Assembly (NCBI GenBank): GCA_030448225.1
Contig: JAUJNJ010000066.1
Coordinates: forward strand, 1-34,932
Direction: 5' to 3'
Source of the DNA: Phycisphaerae bacterium
GTDB taxonomy: Bacteria; Planctomycetota; Phycisphaerae; Tepidisphaerales; Tepidisphaeraceae
DNA length: 34,932 nucleotides
Positions 24,381-32,478 of this stretch are shown here, piece by piece (position 1 is the first letter of the stretch; the number at the start of each line of letters is the position of its first letter). A program made the translations under genes and the position numbers. Below the pieces are notes generated by a model. That model ran no database searches. It was not told the DNA's origin and saw only the letters and a program-made list of their open reading frames with translations.

Positions 24381-25472
24381 ATGACGTCCTCGCCCCAACT
24401 GCTCAACCTCGCGTTCATCGGCGCCGGCGGCGTGCTCTCGCACCAGATGAAGCACCTGAAGCCGGTGCCGAACGTCGCGGCGGTGGCCGTCGCGGACGTC
24501 AGTGAAGGTGCATTGACGTGGGCGAAAAGCGAGTTCGGCATTCCGCACGCGTTCCCCGATTACCGGCGCATGCTCGCGGAGATGCCGCAGATCGACGCCG
24601 TCAGCGTCTGCACGCCCAACGCGCTGCACGCCGAGCACGCGGTGGCGGCGCTGGAGGCGGGGAAGCACGTGCTGGTCGAGAAGCCGATGGCGATGAACGC
24701 CGCCGAGGGCCGGCGGATGCTCGACGCGGCGCGGGCGGCGGGGCGGCAACTCGTCGTCGGGTTCCAGCACCGCTTCGAGGCGAAGAGCCGCCTGATCCGC
24801 CGGCAGATCGAGAGCGGCGCGTTCGGCAAGATCCTCTACGTCCGCGCGCAGGCGCTGCGCCGCCGGGGCATCCCCTCGTGGGGCGTGTTCGGGCGGAAGG
24901 ATTTGCAGGGCGGCGGGCCGCTGATCGACGTCGGCGTCCACGTGCTGGAGACGGCCCACTTCCTGATCGGCTCCCCGCGCCCGCTGACGGCCACCGCCAA
25001 CACGTTCCGCTACCTCGGCGACCGGCCGTGCGAGGCCGAGGCGCCGTGGGGGCCGTGGGACCACGCGAGCTACACCGTGGAGGACCTGGCCGTCGGGATG
25101 ATCCGCTTCGACGGCGGCGCGATGCTGACGATCGAGACGAGCTTCGCCGCCCACGTCGAGCGCGACGTCTGGAACATCCAAGTGATGGGCGAGCGCGGCG
25201 GGGCAAACTTCGAGTCGACCCAGATCTTCACCGACCACGGCGGCTACATGATGACGATGACGCCGGCCCACCTGCCCGAGCAGCACCCGTTCGAATACAA
25301 GATGCGCCACTTCGTCGACGTCGCCCGCGGCGCCCGCTACAACGAGGTGCCGCCGGAACACGGCCTGATGGTGCAGCAGATGATCGACGCGGTCTACGCC
25401 AGCGCCGAGCGTTGCTTCCCCCTCTCCCCCGTATTCGGGGGAGAGGGCGGGGTGAGGGCATCGCGCAGTTGA
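24381..25472 (+). CDS. Gfo/Idh/MocA family NAD(P)-dependent sugar oxidoreductase
   Basis: 363 residues. The N-terminal Rossmann fold has the nucleotide motif LNLAFIGAGGVLSHQMKHL. The family signature LEAGKHVLVEKPMAMNAAEG carries the catalytic-region Glu-Lys-Pro. The C-terminal domain has GGGPLIDVGVHVLETAHFLI, including the usual Asp and His of the substrate site. Likely oxidises or reduces a sugar or sugar-like alcohol; substrate unknown. ATG 24381 was chosen because the frame above starts at a TTG with no ribosome site. The last 19 residues (CFPLSPVFGGEGGVRASRS) are read entirely from a REP-like repeat and replace the normal family end. It is convergent with the glycoside hydrolase gene. Confidence 0.93.
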   Translation: MTSSPQLLNLAFIGAGGVLSHQMKHLKPVPNVAAVAVADVSEGALTWAKSEFGIPHAFPDYRRMLAEMPQIDAVSVCTPNALHAEHAVAALEAGKHVLVEKPMAMNAAEGRRMLDAARAAGRQLVVGFQHRFEAKSRLIRRQIESGAFGKILYVRAQALRRRGIPSWGVFGRKDLQGGGPLIDVGVHVLETAHFLIGSPRPLTATANTFRYLGDRPCEAEAPWGPWDHASYTVEDLAVGMIRFDGGAMLTIETSFAAHVERDVWNIQVMGERGGANFESTQIFTDHGGYMMTMTPAHLPEQHPFEYKMRHFVDVARGARYNEVPPEHGLMVQQMIDAVYASAERCFPLSPVFGGEGGVRASRS

Positions 25473-25632
25473 TCCGGCGAACATCGAACACTCGACGTCG
25501 AACGAAGTCTTCCACTTCGACGTTGGATGTTCAATGTTGAGTGTTCGATGTTGGACGTTCGGTGTTCGCCCGCCACGGCCCCCGCGAGATGCCCCTCACC
25601 CTGCCCTCTCCCCTGCGTACAGGGGAGAGGGG
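25418..25632. repeat. Nested composite inverted repeat between convergent genes
   Basis: The outer arms (25418-25463 and 25583-25632) are inverted copies of the CCCTCTCCCC/GGGGAGAGGG hairpin plus GGGTGAGGGCATC. Inside lie CGAACATCGAACACTC units (25479-25503) facing inverted GATGTTCAATGTTGAGTGTT units (25522-25568), and at the centre CGTCGAA (25496-25502) pairs with TTCGACG (25516-25522). The left arm overlaps the end of the Gfo/Idh/MocA gene; the right arm touches the stop of the glycoside hydrolase gene (25634-25636). Confidence 0.85.
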
Positions 25633-25633
25633 A

Positions 25634-26734
25634 TCAATCCGTGCCTTCGGCGCTGACGACGGTCGCCGCTTTCGTCGCCGGCGGGGCGGCCGGTCGCATC
25701 AGGTCTTTCATCACGTCGAACGCGGGCTTCTTCGTGCCGTCGAAGCGGACGAGGCCCATGTGGTACTCGTTCTCGTCGACGTGGAACCCCTCGATCGCCT
25801 CGCGGGCGGGGTCGAGGTCGATCAGGCTGTACCAGTAGATCCGCGCCGCCTTCGACGCCGCCGCCTCGCGCAGCATCTCGACTTGCAGCTCGTACTTGCT
25901 GATGCGGTTCAACGCCAAATCCCAGGTGGCGATGCCCGTCTCGGTGACCCAGATCGGGCGGTCGCCCGCGTGGCCGGCGATGTAGTCGAGGCGGTCGTCC
26001 CAGCCGGTCCAGTGGCCGTGCCAGTCCCAGTTGGGGTGGTGGGGGAACCACATGCCGGGGAAGCTGTGGATGCCGACGACGTCGACGTACTGGAGCACGC
26101 CGTAGTCGCGCATGAGCGCGAGCCAGTGGTGGTCGACCGGGATCATCCCGCCGAGCACCGTGGAGCACCCGCGCTGCTTGGCCCAGTAGGCGGCGTCGCC
26201 GATCATCTGGCCGAACTTGCGCCACTGCGGGTCGTGCGCCTCGAAGTTCCACTTCAATCGGTTGTTCGGCTCGTTCCACAGTTCCAGGTGCGCGAACGAG
26301 TCGCCGTAGTCGGTGAGCACGCGGTCGATGAAGTCGGCGTAGTCGCGCAGGCGGCGGGGCGGGCTGTTGCAGGCGTCGCCCTCGGAGATCGACGGCGGCG
26401 TGTGCCAGACCGACAGCAGCACCTCGAGGTCGCCGAACGCCTTCATCTGCCAGTCGTACCACGCCTTGCCGCCCGGCCGCAGGTAGTCCGCCCAGGAGAT
26501 GCCCGTGCGCAGGTGGCGGATGCCGAGCTCGCGCATCAGGTTCACCGACTTCACGACCGAGTCGTAGTCCTCGAAGTGGAACCACTGGCAGACGCCGAGG
26601 CGGTCGCGCAGCGATCCCGCGGGCGCCGCGGCCGTAACCGCGGCCGGTAGCTGGCGGGCACCGCCGCCGCTCCGGCGCGCCGCCGGTTTCCGCGACTTCG
26701 CGCCGTCGCTCCCGGCGGATCTCATCGGCGTCAT
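25634..26734 (-). CDS. Glycoside hydrolase, clan-A-type TIM barrel (xylosidase-like)
   Basis: About 366 residues. After a basic, Ala-rich N-terminus of about 45 residues comes a (beta/alpha)8 barrel: LGVCQWFHFEDYDSVVKSVN, ELGIRHLRTGISWADYLRPG, AHLELWNEPNNRLKWNFEAH (Asn-Glu-Pro, acid/base Glu), VDVVGIHSFPGMWFPHHPNW and RPIWVTETGIATW (nucleophile Glu on strand 7). The Asn-Glu-Pro and Thr-Glu-Thr-Gly pair at strands 4 and 7 is the clan GH-A pattern; GH39-like beta-xylosidases are the nearest guess. No signal peptide is evident, so it may act in the cytoplasm. The start at 26734 is supported by GAGGAGA about eight bases ahead. It lies in the same region as the Gfo/Idh/MocA enzyme and the glycan cluster. 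Confidence 0.85.
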   Translation of the reverse strand: MTPMRSAGSDGAKSRKPAARRSGGGARQLPAAVTAAAPAGSLRDRLGVCQWFHFEDYDSVVKSVNLMRELGIRHLRTGISWADYLRPGGKAWYDWQMKAFGDLEVLLSVWHTPPSISEGDACNSPPRRLRDYADFIDRVLTDYGDSFAHLELWNEPNNRLKWNFEAHDPQWRKFGQMIGDAAYWAKQRGCSTVLGGMIPVDHHWLALMRDYGVLQYVDVVGIHSFPGMWFPHHPNWDWHGHWTGWDDRLDYIAGHAGDRPIWVTETGIATWDLALNRISKYELQVEMLREAAASKAARIYWYSLIDLDPAREAIEGFHVDENEYHMGLVRFDGTKKPAFDVMKDLMRPAAPPATKAATVVSAEGTD

Positions 26735-26842
26735 GCCAGTCTCCTCTCGTAAATGACCACCGCCGCCCGTCACGCGGACGACCGGCCCGGCTCGCGGCCG
26801 GACCTGTCTCGCCCGCGCCCACCCGGGCCCGCCGCGCTGCGG

Positions 26843-27403
26843 CTACTCGTTGTTCGCGATCTCGCGCACGACGGCCTCGGGGCGGACGTCCTGCTTGATC
26901 TGTCGCATCTCCTCGTCCGGCGGCCGGGCGACGCCCAGCCGCTGCGCCACCTCGTCGAGCAGGTGGATCGCCCGCGTCAGCTCGTGCTCGGTCAACAGGC
27001 TGACCTGCAGGTCCAGTTCCGCCCGCCGGTCGGCCTGCGCCTGCATGCGGTTCTGGCTGATGAGGATGAACGTCGACAGGAAGATCGCCTCCACCGACGC
27101 GATCATCGCCAACATGATGAACTGGGGGTCCCACGGCTTGAGGCCCGGGACGAGTCCCTTGTTCGCCACGATCCACCCGCCATAGAACACGGCGTGGACG
27201 TAGACCGACCACATGCTGCCGGCGAAGCGCGTCACCCCGTCGGCGACGCGGTCGGACGTGGACTTGCGGCGGTCCTCGGCCTGGCGGACCTCGGCCAGCG
27301 CGCGGATGTTGCGCCGCACAACGCCGGACATCTGCGGCGTCTCGCAGTGCGGGTCGCCGCCGCCGCTCGCGCCGTCCGGTCCCGTTGCAGGTTGTGACAC
27401 CAT
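26843..27403 (-). CDS. DUF1003 family membrane protein
   Basis: About 186 residues. DUF1003 spans nearly the whole protein: DRVADGVTRFAGSMWSVYVH, then helix 1 (AVFYGGWIVANKGLVPGL), the family signature WDPQFIMLAMIASVEAIFLS (helix 2), STFILISQNRMQAQADRRAE and DLQVSLLTEHELTRAIHLLD. The last part is a soluble helix. DUF1003 proteins are two-helix inner-membrane proteins with cytoplasmic coiled tails; function unknown. ATG 27403 (MVSQPATGPD) is preferred to a longer frame, which is Arg/Cys-rich and unlike the family; GGAAA lies about 10 bases ahead. The frame is intact. It lies 108 bases upstream of the glycoside hydrolase gene on the same strand. Confidence 0.9.
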   Translation of the reverse strand: MVSQPATGPDGASGGGDPHCETPQMSGVVRRNIRALAEVRQAEDRRKSTSDRVADGVTRFAGSMWSVYVHAVFYGGWIVANKGLVPGLKPWDPQFIMLAMIASVEAIFLSTFILISQNRMQAQADRRAELDLQVSLLTEHELTRAIHLLDEVAQRLGVARPPDEEMRQIKQDVRPEAVVREIANNE

Positions 27404-27741
27404 CGTTCGATTTCCAATCTGTTGCCGCCCGCGTGCGCCGCGGGGGCGCTTCGTGCTCGCATGCATGGCGCGCGGTGACGAAACGTTCGTGACCTGGTTC
27501 CCGGTCTTGCGCGGGCACGACGCGGAGGCACGTGCCGCTTCGCAATACCACCACACACCGCCGCGCCCATCTTCGAGCGGCGGCGGCTAAACCGGCGGGC
27601 GCGCGGCGTTCACGTTCGTGGGAACCGGGGAACCGCGTCGCGCCCCGTCACGTCTCGTGCCCCCCTCTCCCCGTTCGATCGGGGGAGAGGGCGATTAGAA
27701 CACGATGCCTCAGACCGCTGACGGCTCCGCGCGCCCTTAAC
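27404..27741. repeat. Gap with two hairpin repeats
   Basis: 338 bases with no gene. GAGCGGCGGCGGCTAAAC at 27575-27592 belongs to the TTTAGCCGCC hairpin family. CCCTCTCCCC (27663-27672), loop GTTCGATC, GGGGGAGAGGG (27681-27691) is a clean REP-like hairpin 50 bases past the stop of the H1-tail protein gene (minus strand). Confidence 0.7.
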
Positions 27742-28582
27742 TCACTTGCGCTTCGAGCCGCCGCCGCCCTTGGAGTTGCGGCCGCCGCGTGCCGCGGCGG
27801 CGGTCCGGCCGGCCGCGCGCGGGCGCGCCGCTCCCGCCGCCCGCCTTGCCGCCGCCCTTGGAGCTGCTGCCCGCCGCGCGTCGCGGCCGCCGTGCCGCCC
27901 GCCGCGCCGCGCGCGCCACCGGACTTGCCGCCGCGGGCGCCGCCGGATTTGGCCGCCGCGCGCCCGCGGCGCTCTTGCCGCGGGACGACGACGATGACGA
28001 CGCCGACTTCGACGCGCGCCGCGTGCCGCCGTCTTGCCCTTGCCGCCGGCCGGGGCCTTGCCGCCGCGGCCGGCCGCCGTCGTGCGCCCGGCCGCGCGCG
28101 CGCGCGCCGGACGCGCGCCCGCCGGCCGACTTGCCCTTCGACGCCGACGCCTTGCCGCCGCCCCCGCCGCGGGACTTCGCCGCGCCGCCGCGGGACTTCG
28201 CCGCGCCGCCGCGCGACGAGCCGCCCCGGCTCCCGCCGCCGCCGCGACGGGCGCCCCCGCCGGCGTTCTCGCGGCTGACGAGCTTGTTGAAGTTGCTCTG
28301 CTCCCCGTCGGCGGTCTGCTCCTGGTAGACCAGCGCGAGGTTGTTGCCGTCGAACGCCTCGAACCACTCCTCCCAGGTGATCTCCTGGAGCGAGTCGGCG
28401 CCGCTGTAGCCGGGGAAGTCGATGCGGATCATCCCCGGGTCCATGCCGCCGCCGGTGCCGCGGACGCACGCCGGCTTGCCGCCGCGTGCCTCGGCCCACT
28501 GTCGGATCTCGTCGTGGTCGATCGTCCCCTCGCCGCCGCCGCCGCCGCCGGATGCCGAACGTTTGGAGCCTTGCTTGGCCAT
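27742..28582 (-). CDS. Small WAEARGGKPA-type domain fused to a histone-H1-like basic tail (frame slips in tail)
   Basis: The first 95 or so residues form a compact acidic domain: IDHDEIRQWAEARGGKPACV, GMIRIDFPGYSGADSLQEIT, WEEWFEAFDGNNLALVYQEQ, NFNKLVSRE. Similar short stand-alone proteins occur in many bacteria, with no established function as far as I know. Here it is followed by about 180 residues made of Gly, Arg, Lys, Ala and Ser (SRGGAAKSRGG, GGKASASKGKSAGG, SASSSSSSRGK), like a histone H1 C-terminus. Frame slips occur in the tail; the most sensible ending is ARGGRNSKGGGGSKRK at 27742. ATG 28582 has GGAG eight bases ahead. DNA or RNA binding by the tail is inferred from composition only. 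Confidence 0.72.
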
Positions 28583-28715
28583 CACCTGTCTCCGCTGGTT
28601 GTCCCTCTCCCCGGGCCGCCGAACCGTTCGGGCGACCGGTCCCCCACGTTACAGTCGGCGCGGCGCGTTGCCCGCGCGCATTCCGTCGTTCCAGGACGCC
28701 TCACATGCCGCGGAA
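28583..28715. other. Short 5' spacer before the repeat; nothing recognised
   Basis: Upstream of the H1-tail gene start it carries the GGAG ribosome site. Together with the repeat at 28716-28890 it makes a gap of just over 300 bases. No gene is seen. Confidence 0.5.
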
Positions 28716-28890
28716 TTGAACCACGAAGACACGGAGGCACGGAGAGGAGAAGAGGAGGATGGAGGATGGCGGGCTGGAAGATGGAGGAAGACGACCGTGC
28801 GCGTGCGATTCGGTCTTGCTCCATCCTCCATCCTCCATCCTCCATCTTCCATCCTCGCCTCCGTCTTCACTCGGTGTCTCCGTGGTTCAA
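28716..28890. repeat. Nested composite inverted repeat (TTGAACCACGAAGACAC outer, GGATGGA inner)
   Basis: The outer arms TTGAACCACGAAGACACGG (from 28716) and GGTGTCTCCGTGGTTCAA (to 28890) pair. The inner arms are GGATGGAGGATGG units (28753-28791) facing CCATCCTCCATCC units (28815-28856). The outer right arm contains the stop codon of the methyltransferase gene (28887-28889). Confidence 0.88.
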
Positions 28891-29720
28891 CTCTTCGTCG
28901 CTTCGTCAGGGGCCTGTCCGGTCGCCGACAGGTACTCGCCGCGGTCCCACGTCGCGGCGCACGACGGGCGGTCGGCGTCGGGCTCGCAAAGGTAGATCTC
29001 GTGCCCGGGTCGGCCGACGATCTTCGTGCCGGCCGAGCGCAACATCGCCTCGACGCCGGCGTGGTTGGCGGCCCACCAGTTCGTGGGGTCGCCGGCGAAG
29101 CGGTGCTCGAGGAACGCCATCTTCGGCCAGCCCGGATCGCGCAGCAGGTCGCGGTCCTGACAGCCGTGCGCGTCCGACGCGGGGTAGACCTCGTCGCCGG
29201 GCATCGTGAGCGTCTGGAAGACCATCAGCCGGTCGAGCTTCTGGCAGACGATGTCGAGGCCGAGCATCGGGTAGCGCAGGTGGTAGAAGACGCCCATGAA
29301 CAGCACGAGGTCGAACCGCCGCACGTCGCGGGCGAGGTCGTAGACCTGCATCTGCTCGAACGTCACGCGGTCCTGCAGGCCGAAGCGCTCGGCGGCCCAG
29401 CGGGCCTGGCGGAGGTAGCGGGCGTCGACGTCGATGCCGAGCACCTGCCCGCCGCGCCTGGCGAGCTCGAAGCTGTAGAACCCGGCGTTGCACCCGATGT
29501 CGAGGCACGTCCAGCCGTTGAGGTCCGGCGGCAGGTGCGGGCCGAGCTGCTGCCACTTGAACGACGGGAAGTCGCCGAGCCAGTGGTCGGGCGCGGTCTG
29601 CGTGCCGTCGGGCAGGTGCAGGTTGTGGAACCACGGGCCCAGCGCGTCGACCTCCGCGCGATCCCTCGACGCGGGCGTCGTCGTCGTCGTCGGTTGCGGG
29701 GCCTGAACCGAACTGCTCAT
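28887..29720 (-). CDS. CmoB-like SAM methyltransferase of the glycan cluster (TIGR04290-like)
   Basis: 277 residues. The N-terminus GPWFHNLHLPDGTQTAPDHW resembles the CmoB/DUF1698 group. The SAM site is GWTCLDIGCNAGFYSFELAR, with the acidic ribose-binding LGIDVDARYL. FDLVLFMGVFYHLRYPMLGL is motif IV/V. It is best matched, from memory, to the TIGR04290 family, members of which occur beside glycosyltransferases rather than in tRNA modification; that link is from family knowledge, not proved here. A sugar or glycan O-methyl transfer is the inferred role. ATG 29720 is preceded by GGAGTG. Its stop lies in an inverted repeat. It is the last gene of the same-strand glycan cluster. Confidence 0.87.
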   Translation of the reverse strand: MSSSVQAPQPTTTTTPASRDRAEVDALGPWFHNLHLPDGTQTAPDHWLGDFPSFKWQQLGPHLPPDLNGWTCLDIGCNAGFYSFELARRGGQVLGIDVDARYLRQARWAAERFGLQDRVTFEQMQVYDLARDVRRFDLVLFMGVFYHLRYPMLGLDIVCQKLDRLMVFQTLTMPGDEVYPASDAHGCQDRDLLRDPGWPKMAFLEHRFAGDPTNWWAANHAGVEAMLRSAGTKIVGRPGHEIYLCEPDADRPSCAATWDRGEYLSATGQAPDEATKS

Positions 29721-29777
29721 GTCACACTCCGTTTAAATTTCAATGCACGCGTCAACACGTCCGACCCGAACCCAAAC

Positions 29778-29809
29778 CGTTTCGCGACCCGCCCGCAGGG
29801 CCGAGGTTG
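29778..29809. repeat. 32-base dispersed repeat, copy 2
   Basis: Matches 20667-20698 with two mismatches and the same orientation. Confidence 0.65.
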
Positions 29810-29954
29810 TTGGACGCCCGGCGCAATTACGTGCATCTGCTCTGGTCGCCATACCCTCGGTCCGCGTGACGCGTCGCGACGCCCACTGCGGATCGACACT
29901 GCACGGCGCGTGCCGAAGCGGTGACGCTTAGACCTCGCACCAGCAAAGCCACGC

Positions 29955-29980
29955 GCCGCTCTGCGAGCGGCGGCTAAACG
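29955..29980. repeat. GCGGCGGCTAAAC-type hairpin
   Basis: GCCGCT (29955-29960), loop CTGCG, AGCGGC (29966-29971), then GGCTAAACG. Same family as 11271-11300 in the opposite orientation. Confidence 0.6.
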
Positions 29981-30031
29981 TCGCAGGACGACGCACCAAT
30001 CCATTGACCAACCGCGCGTTGCGTCGGCACG

Positions 30032-31210
30032 TCATGCGCTCATGCCTTCCACCGTCGGCCCCGGGCTTCCGGACACGACGACGCCCGTCAGGCGCCCCGT
30101 CACGTACGACTCCAACTCCGCCGCCCGGTGGGCGGCGGTGTGCGCCGCGAGCACCCGCGCGCGGGCACGCTCACCGATAAGGCGTCGCTCGGCTTCGCTC
30201 GTGTCCCGGATGGCGCGCAGCGCATCGGCGGTGTCGCGGGCGACGAGGATCTCCCCGCCGATCGCGAAGAACGTGTCGAGCCCGTCCCACGCGTCGCTCA
30301 CGATCGGCACGCCGCAGGCGGCGGCCTCGAAGAGGCGCACGCTCGGCGAATAGCCGGCGCGGATCATGTCGGCCCGCGTCACGTTGAGCGTGAACCGCTG
30401 GTCGCAGTAGAAGCGCCGGTGCTCGGCCGGCGGCAGGTGGCTGATGCGCCCCACGGTCGCGGGCCACGCGATCGTGTCCGGGTACTGCGGCCCCGCCACC
30501 ACGAACCGCCCGCCCGGCCACCGCCGCGCCGGCTCGAGCAGCAGCGCGTCCAGCGGCGGCTGGCGGTCGGGGCTGTAGGTGCCGAGGTAGCCGAGGTCCC
30601 ACCGCGGCTCGCCGGTGCTTTCCGGGTAGTACAGCTCCGGGTCGACCGAACAATACAGCGGCAGCGCCCGCGGCGAGCCGAGTTGTTCCTCGAGTCTGCG
30701 GAGCGTCGGCCCGCCGGTGAACGAGAGGTACATCCCGTAGCGCGGGACGAGGTGCGGCGCGAGGTACTCGTAGTCGCCGCGCTCGAGCTTCGCGAGCGTC
30801 ACCGGCGTGTCGATGTCGTAGAACGCCGTGAGCCCGCCGGCCGTCGCCGTCACCCACTCGCCGACCGTCACGCCCTCCGGCACGTACGACCCGACGATCA
30901 CGAAGTCCGCCCGGCGCACGTCGCGCTCGAACCGCTCGCGCAGGTCCGTCATGCTCTCGTACAACTCGGTGCGTCCGTAGGGCGGATTCGGCAGGTCGCG
31001 GTTCGACGCGTACCACGGCTTGTCGTGCTCGAGGAACAGCACGCGGTGGCCGCGCCGCTCGAGTTCGCGGACGAGGCCCCGGTACGTGGTGGCGTGGCCG
31101 TTACCCCACGACGACGTGATCGACAGCCCGATGATGACGATGTCGAGCCCGACGGAGCGGTTGGCGGTCGGCGCGGCCGGCGGGAAAGTGGTATTCGTTG
31201 CAGTGTGCAT
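30032..31210 (-). CDS. CgeB-like glycosyltransferase (third in cluster)
   Basis: 392 residues, GT-B fold, related to spore-maturation protein CgeB. The N-terminal domain starts LDIVIIGLSITSSWGNGHAT with TYRGLVRELERRGHRVLFLE. The domain junction has YGMYLSFTGGPTLRRLEEQL and RWDLGYLGTYSPDRQPPLDA. The C-terminal nucleotide-sugar domain has TLNVTRADMIRAGYSPSVRL and FEAAACGVPIVSDAWDGLDT, the Glu-containing block typical of CgeB proteins. No membrane segment is present; cytoplasmic. Donor and acceptor sugars are unknown. It lies 145 bases downstream of the second CgeB-like gene on the same strand. The start is ATG 31210; a later GLDIVIIG start is less likely. The frame is intact. Confidence 0.9.
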   Translation of the reverse strand: MHTATNTTFPPAAPTANRSVGLDIVIIGLSITSSWGNGHATTYRGLVRELERRGHRVLFLEHDKPWYASNRDLPNPPYGRTELYESMTDLRERFERDVRRADFVIVGSYVPEGVTVGEWVTATAGGLTAFYDIDTPVTLAKLERGDYEYLAPHLVPRYGMYLSFTGGPTLRRLEEQLGSPRALPLYCSVDPELYYPESTGEPRWDLGYLGTYSPDRQPPLDALLLEPARRWPGGRFVVAGPQYPDTIAWPATVGRISHLPPAEHRRFYCDQRFTLNVTRADMIRAGYSPSVRLFEAAACGVPIVSDAWDGLDTFFAIGGEILVARDTADALRAIRDTSEAERRLIGERARARVLAAHTAAHRAAELESYVTGRLTGVVVSGSPGPTVEGMSA

Positions 31211-31355
31211 GTGGTGCGCTCTTCTCCGCTCGTTCCATTTCTTCCCGCCGCTCCACCTCGAGCTGATCGAAGCTCCGTCACTCCGGATGCTTCAGCACCT
31301 GTTGCGAGGACGTGGCGGCGAAGCCCAATCGCTCACCGGGCGAGGAGGTACCTCC

Positions 31356-32471
31356 TCACCGCGCGGCTCCGAGCAACGCACCGGGCTTCGATGCCCGCGG
31401 GAGCGACGCGCCGTCGAGCATCTCTTCCACGAGCGCGGCCCGCTGGTCGTACGTGTGATCGGCCAGCACCCGCCGCAGCGCGGCGCGGCCGACGGCCTGC
31501 GCCCGCGCCGGCGTGAGCGACCGGACGTGTTCGGCCACCTCTTCGCCGGTCTTGGCAACGAGGATCTCCTTGTCCGGCTCGAAGAACTGCTCGACGCCCT
31601 CGAACCAGTCGGTGATGAGGCACGCGCCGGCGCCGGCGGCCTCGAACACGCGGGTGGCGGGGGAGAAGCCGTAGCGGGCCATGCTCTCGCGGTTCACGTT
31701 CAGCACCGCGCGGGGCGTGCAGTTGAACGCGTTGTGGTCGCGCGTGCCGACGTGGCCGACGTCGGTGACGTTGCCCGGCATCGGCTTGTCGTGCCACCCG
31801 TTGCCGCCGATGAGGAACCGCCGGTCCGGCAGCAGGGCGGCGGCCTTCAGGAAGAACTCCTCGACGCGAGCCTCGCGGTCGGGCAGGCGGTTGCCGAGGA
31901 ACGCGAGGTCGGCGTCGAACCGGGCGTCGCGCGGCGCGGGGTGGTGGGTGGTGGCGTCGAGCGCGTTGTAGATCGGCACGCACGCCCGCGCGCCCAGCGC
32001 CTCGTACGCCCGCACGACCGGGTCGCCGCCGCCGTAGGTGAAGACGAAGTCGTACCGCGGCACGAGCGGGCGGAACGCGTCGGCGGCGTTCTGCCCCACC
32101 CGGTCGAGCGTCGCCGGCGCGTCGACGTCCCAGAACGCGACGACGTTGCCGCCGCGCTTCAGGTCGACCACGGCCGCCTCGAGTAACTCGTCGAACACGC
32201 CCACGCCGCTCGCCTTCACGATCAGGTCCGCGCCGGCCGCGTCGTCGAGGCAGCGGCGGACGGCGTCGGTGCCTTCGGCGCTGTAGACGACCACCTTCGC
32301 CCATTCGGGATCGTCCATGTCGCGGTGCTGCTGGCGGCTGTAGGCGTCGGGCTCGTAGAACGTGACGTGGTGGCCGCGCCCGGCGAGCGCGCGGACGATC
32401 CCGCGGTAGTAGGTGGCCGCGCCGTTCCAGTAGGCGGAAACGAGGCTCGATCCGAAGAAGGCGATGTTCAT
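31356..32471 (-). CDS. CgeB-like glycosyltransferase (second in cluster)
   Basis: 371 residues with the same plan as its two neighbours. It begins MNIAFFGSSLVSAYWNGAAT with YYRGIVRALAGRGHHVTFYE, followed by a middle YDFVFTYGGGDPVVRAYEAL, a linker FDADLAFLGNRLPDREARVE, and the C-terminal CTPRAVLNVNRESMARYGFS and RVFEAAGAGACLITDWFEGV. The start ATG 32471 is supported by AGGAGA four bases ahead (AGGAGAAACATG). The gap to the upstream gene is only 67 bases and holds the left arm of a CGAAATCCGAA inverted repeat. Probable co-transcription; sugar specificity unknown. Confidence 0.9.
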   Translation of the reverse strand: MNIAFFGSSLVSAYWNGAATYYRGIVRALAGRGHHVTFYEPDAYSRQQHRDMDDPEWAKVVVYSAEGTDAVRRCLDDAAGADLIVKASGVGVFDELLEAAVVDLKRGGNVVAFWDVDAPATLDRVGQNAADAFRPLVPRYDFVFTYGGGDPVVRAYEALGARACVPIYNALDATTHHPAPRDARFDADLAFLGNRLPDREARVEEFFLKAAALLPDRRFLIGGNGWHDKPMPGNVTDVGHVGTRDHNAFNCTPRAVLNVNRESMARYGFSPATRVFEAAGAGACLITDWFEGVEQFFEPDKEILVAKTGEEVAEHVRSLTPARAQAVGRAALRRVLADHTYDQRAALVEEMLDGASLPRASKPGALLGAAR

Positions 32472-32478
32472 GTTTCTC

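Larger units (their letters stand above)
29721..30031. other. Gap inside the glycan cluster, with two repeats
   Basis: 311 bases with no gene. It holds the second copy of the 32-base repeat (29778-29809) and a GCCGCT-CTGCG-AGCGGC hairpin with GGCTAAACG (29955-29980) of the TTTAGCCGCC family, 50 bases past the stop of the CgeB-like gene. The methyltransferase may therefore have its own promoter here. Confidence 0.6.

Noticed and set aside
8440..26734. A xylose-use operon joining xylA, the Gfo/Idh/MocA enzyme and the glycoside hydrolase
   Set aside because: The genes are 15 kb apart, on different strands, with unrelated genes between and no xylulokinase or transporter.
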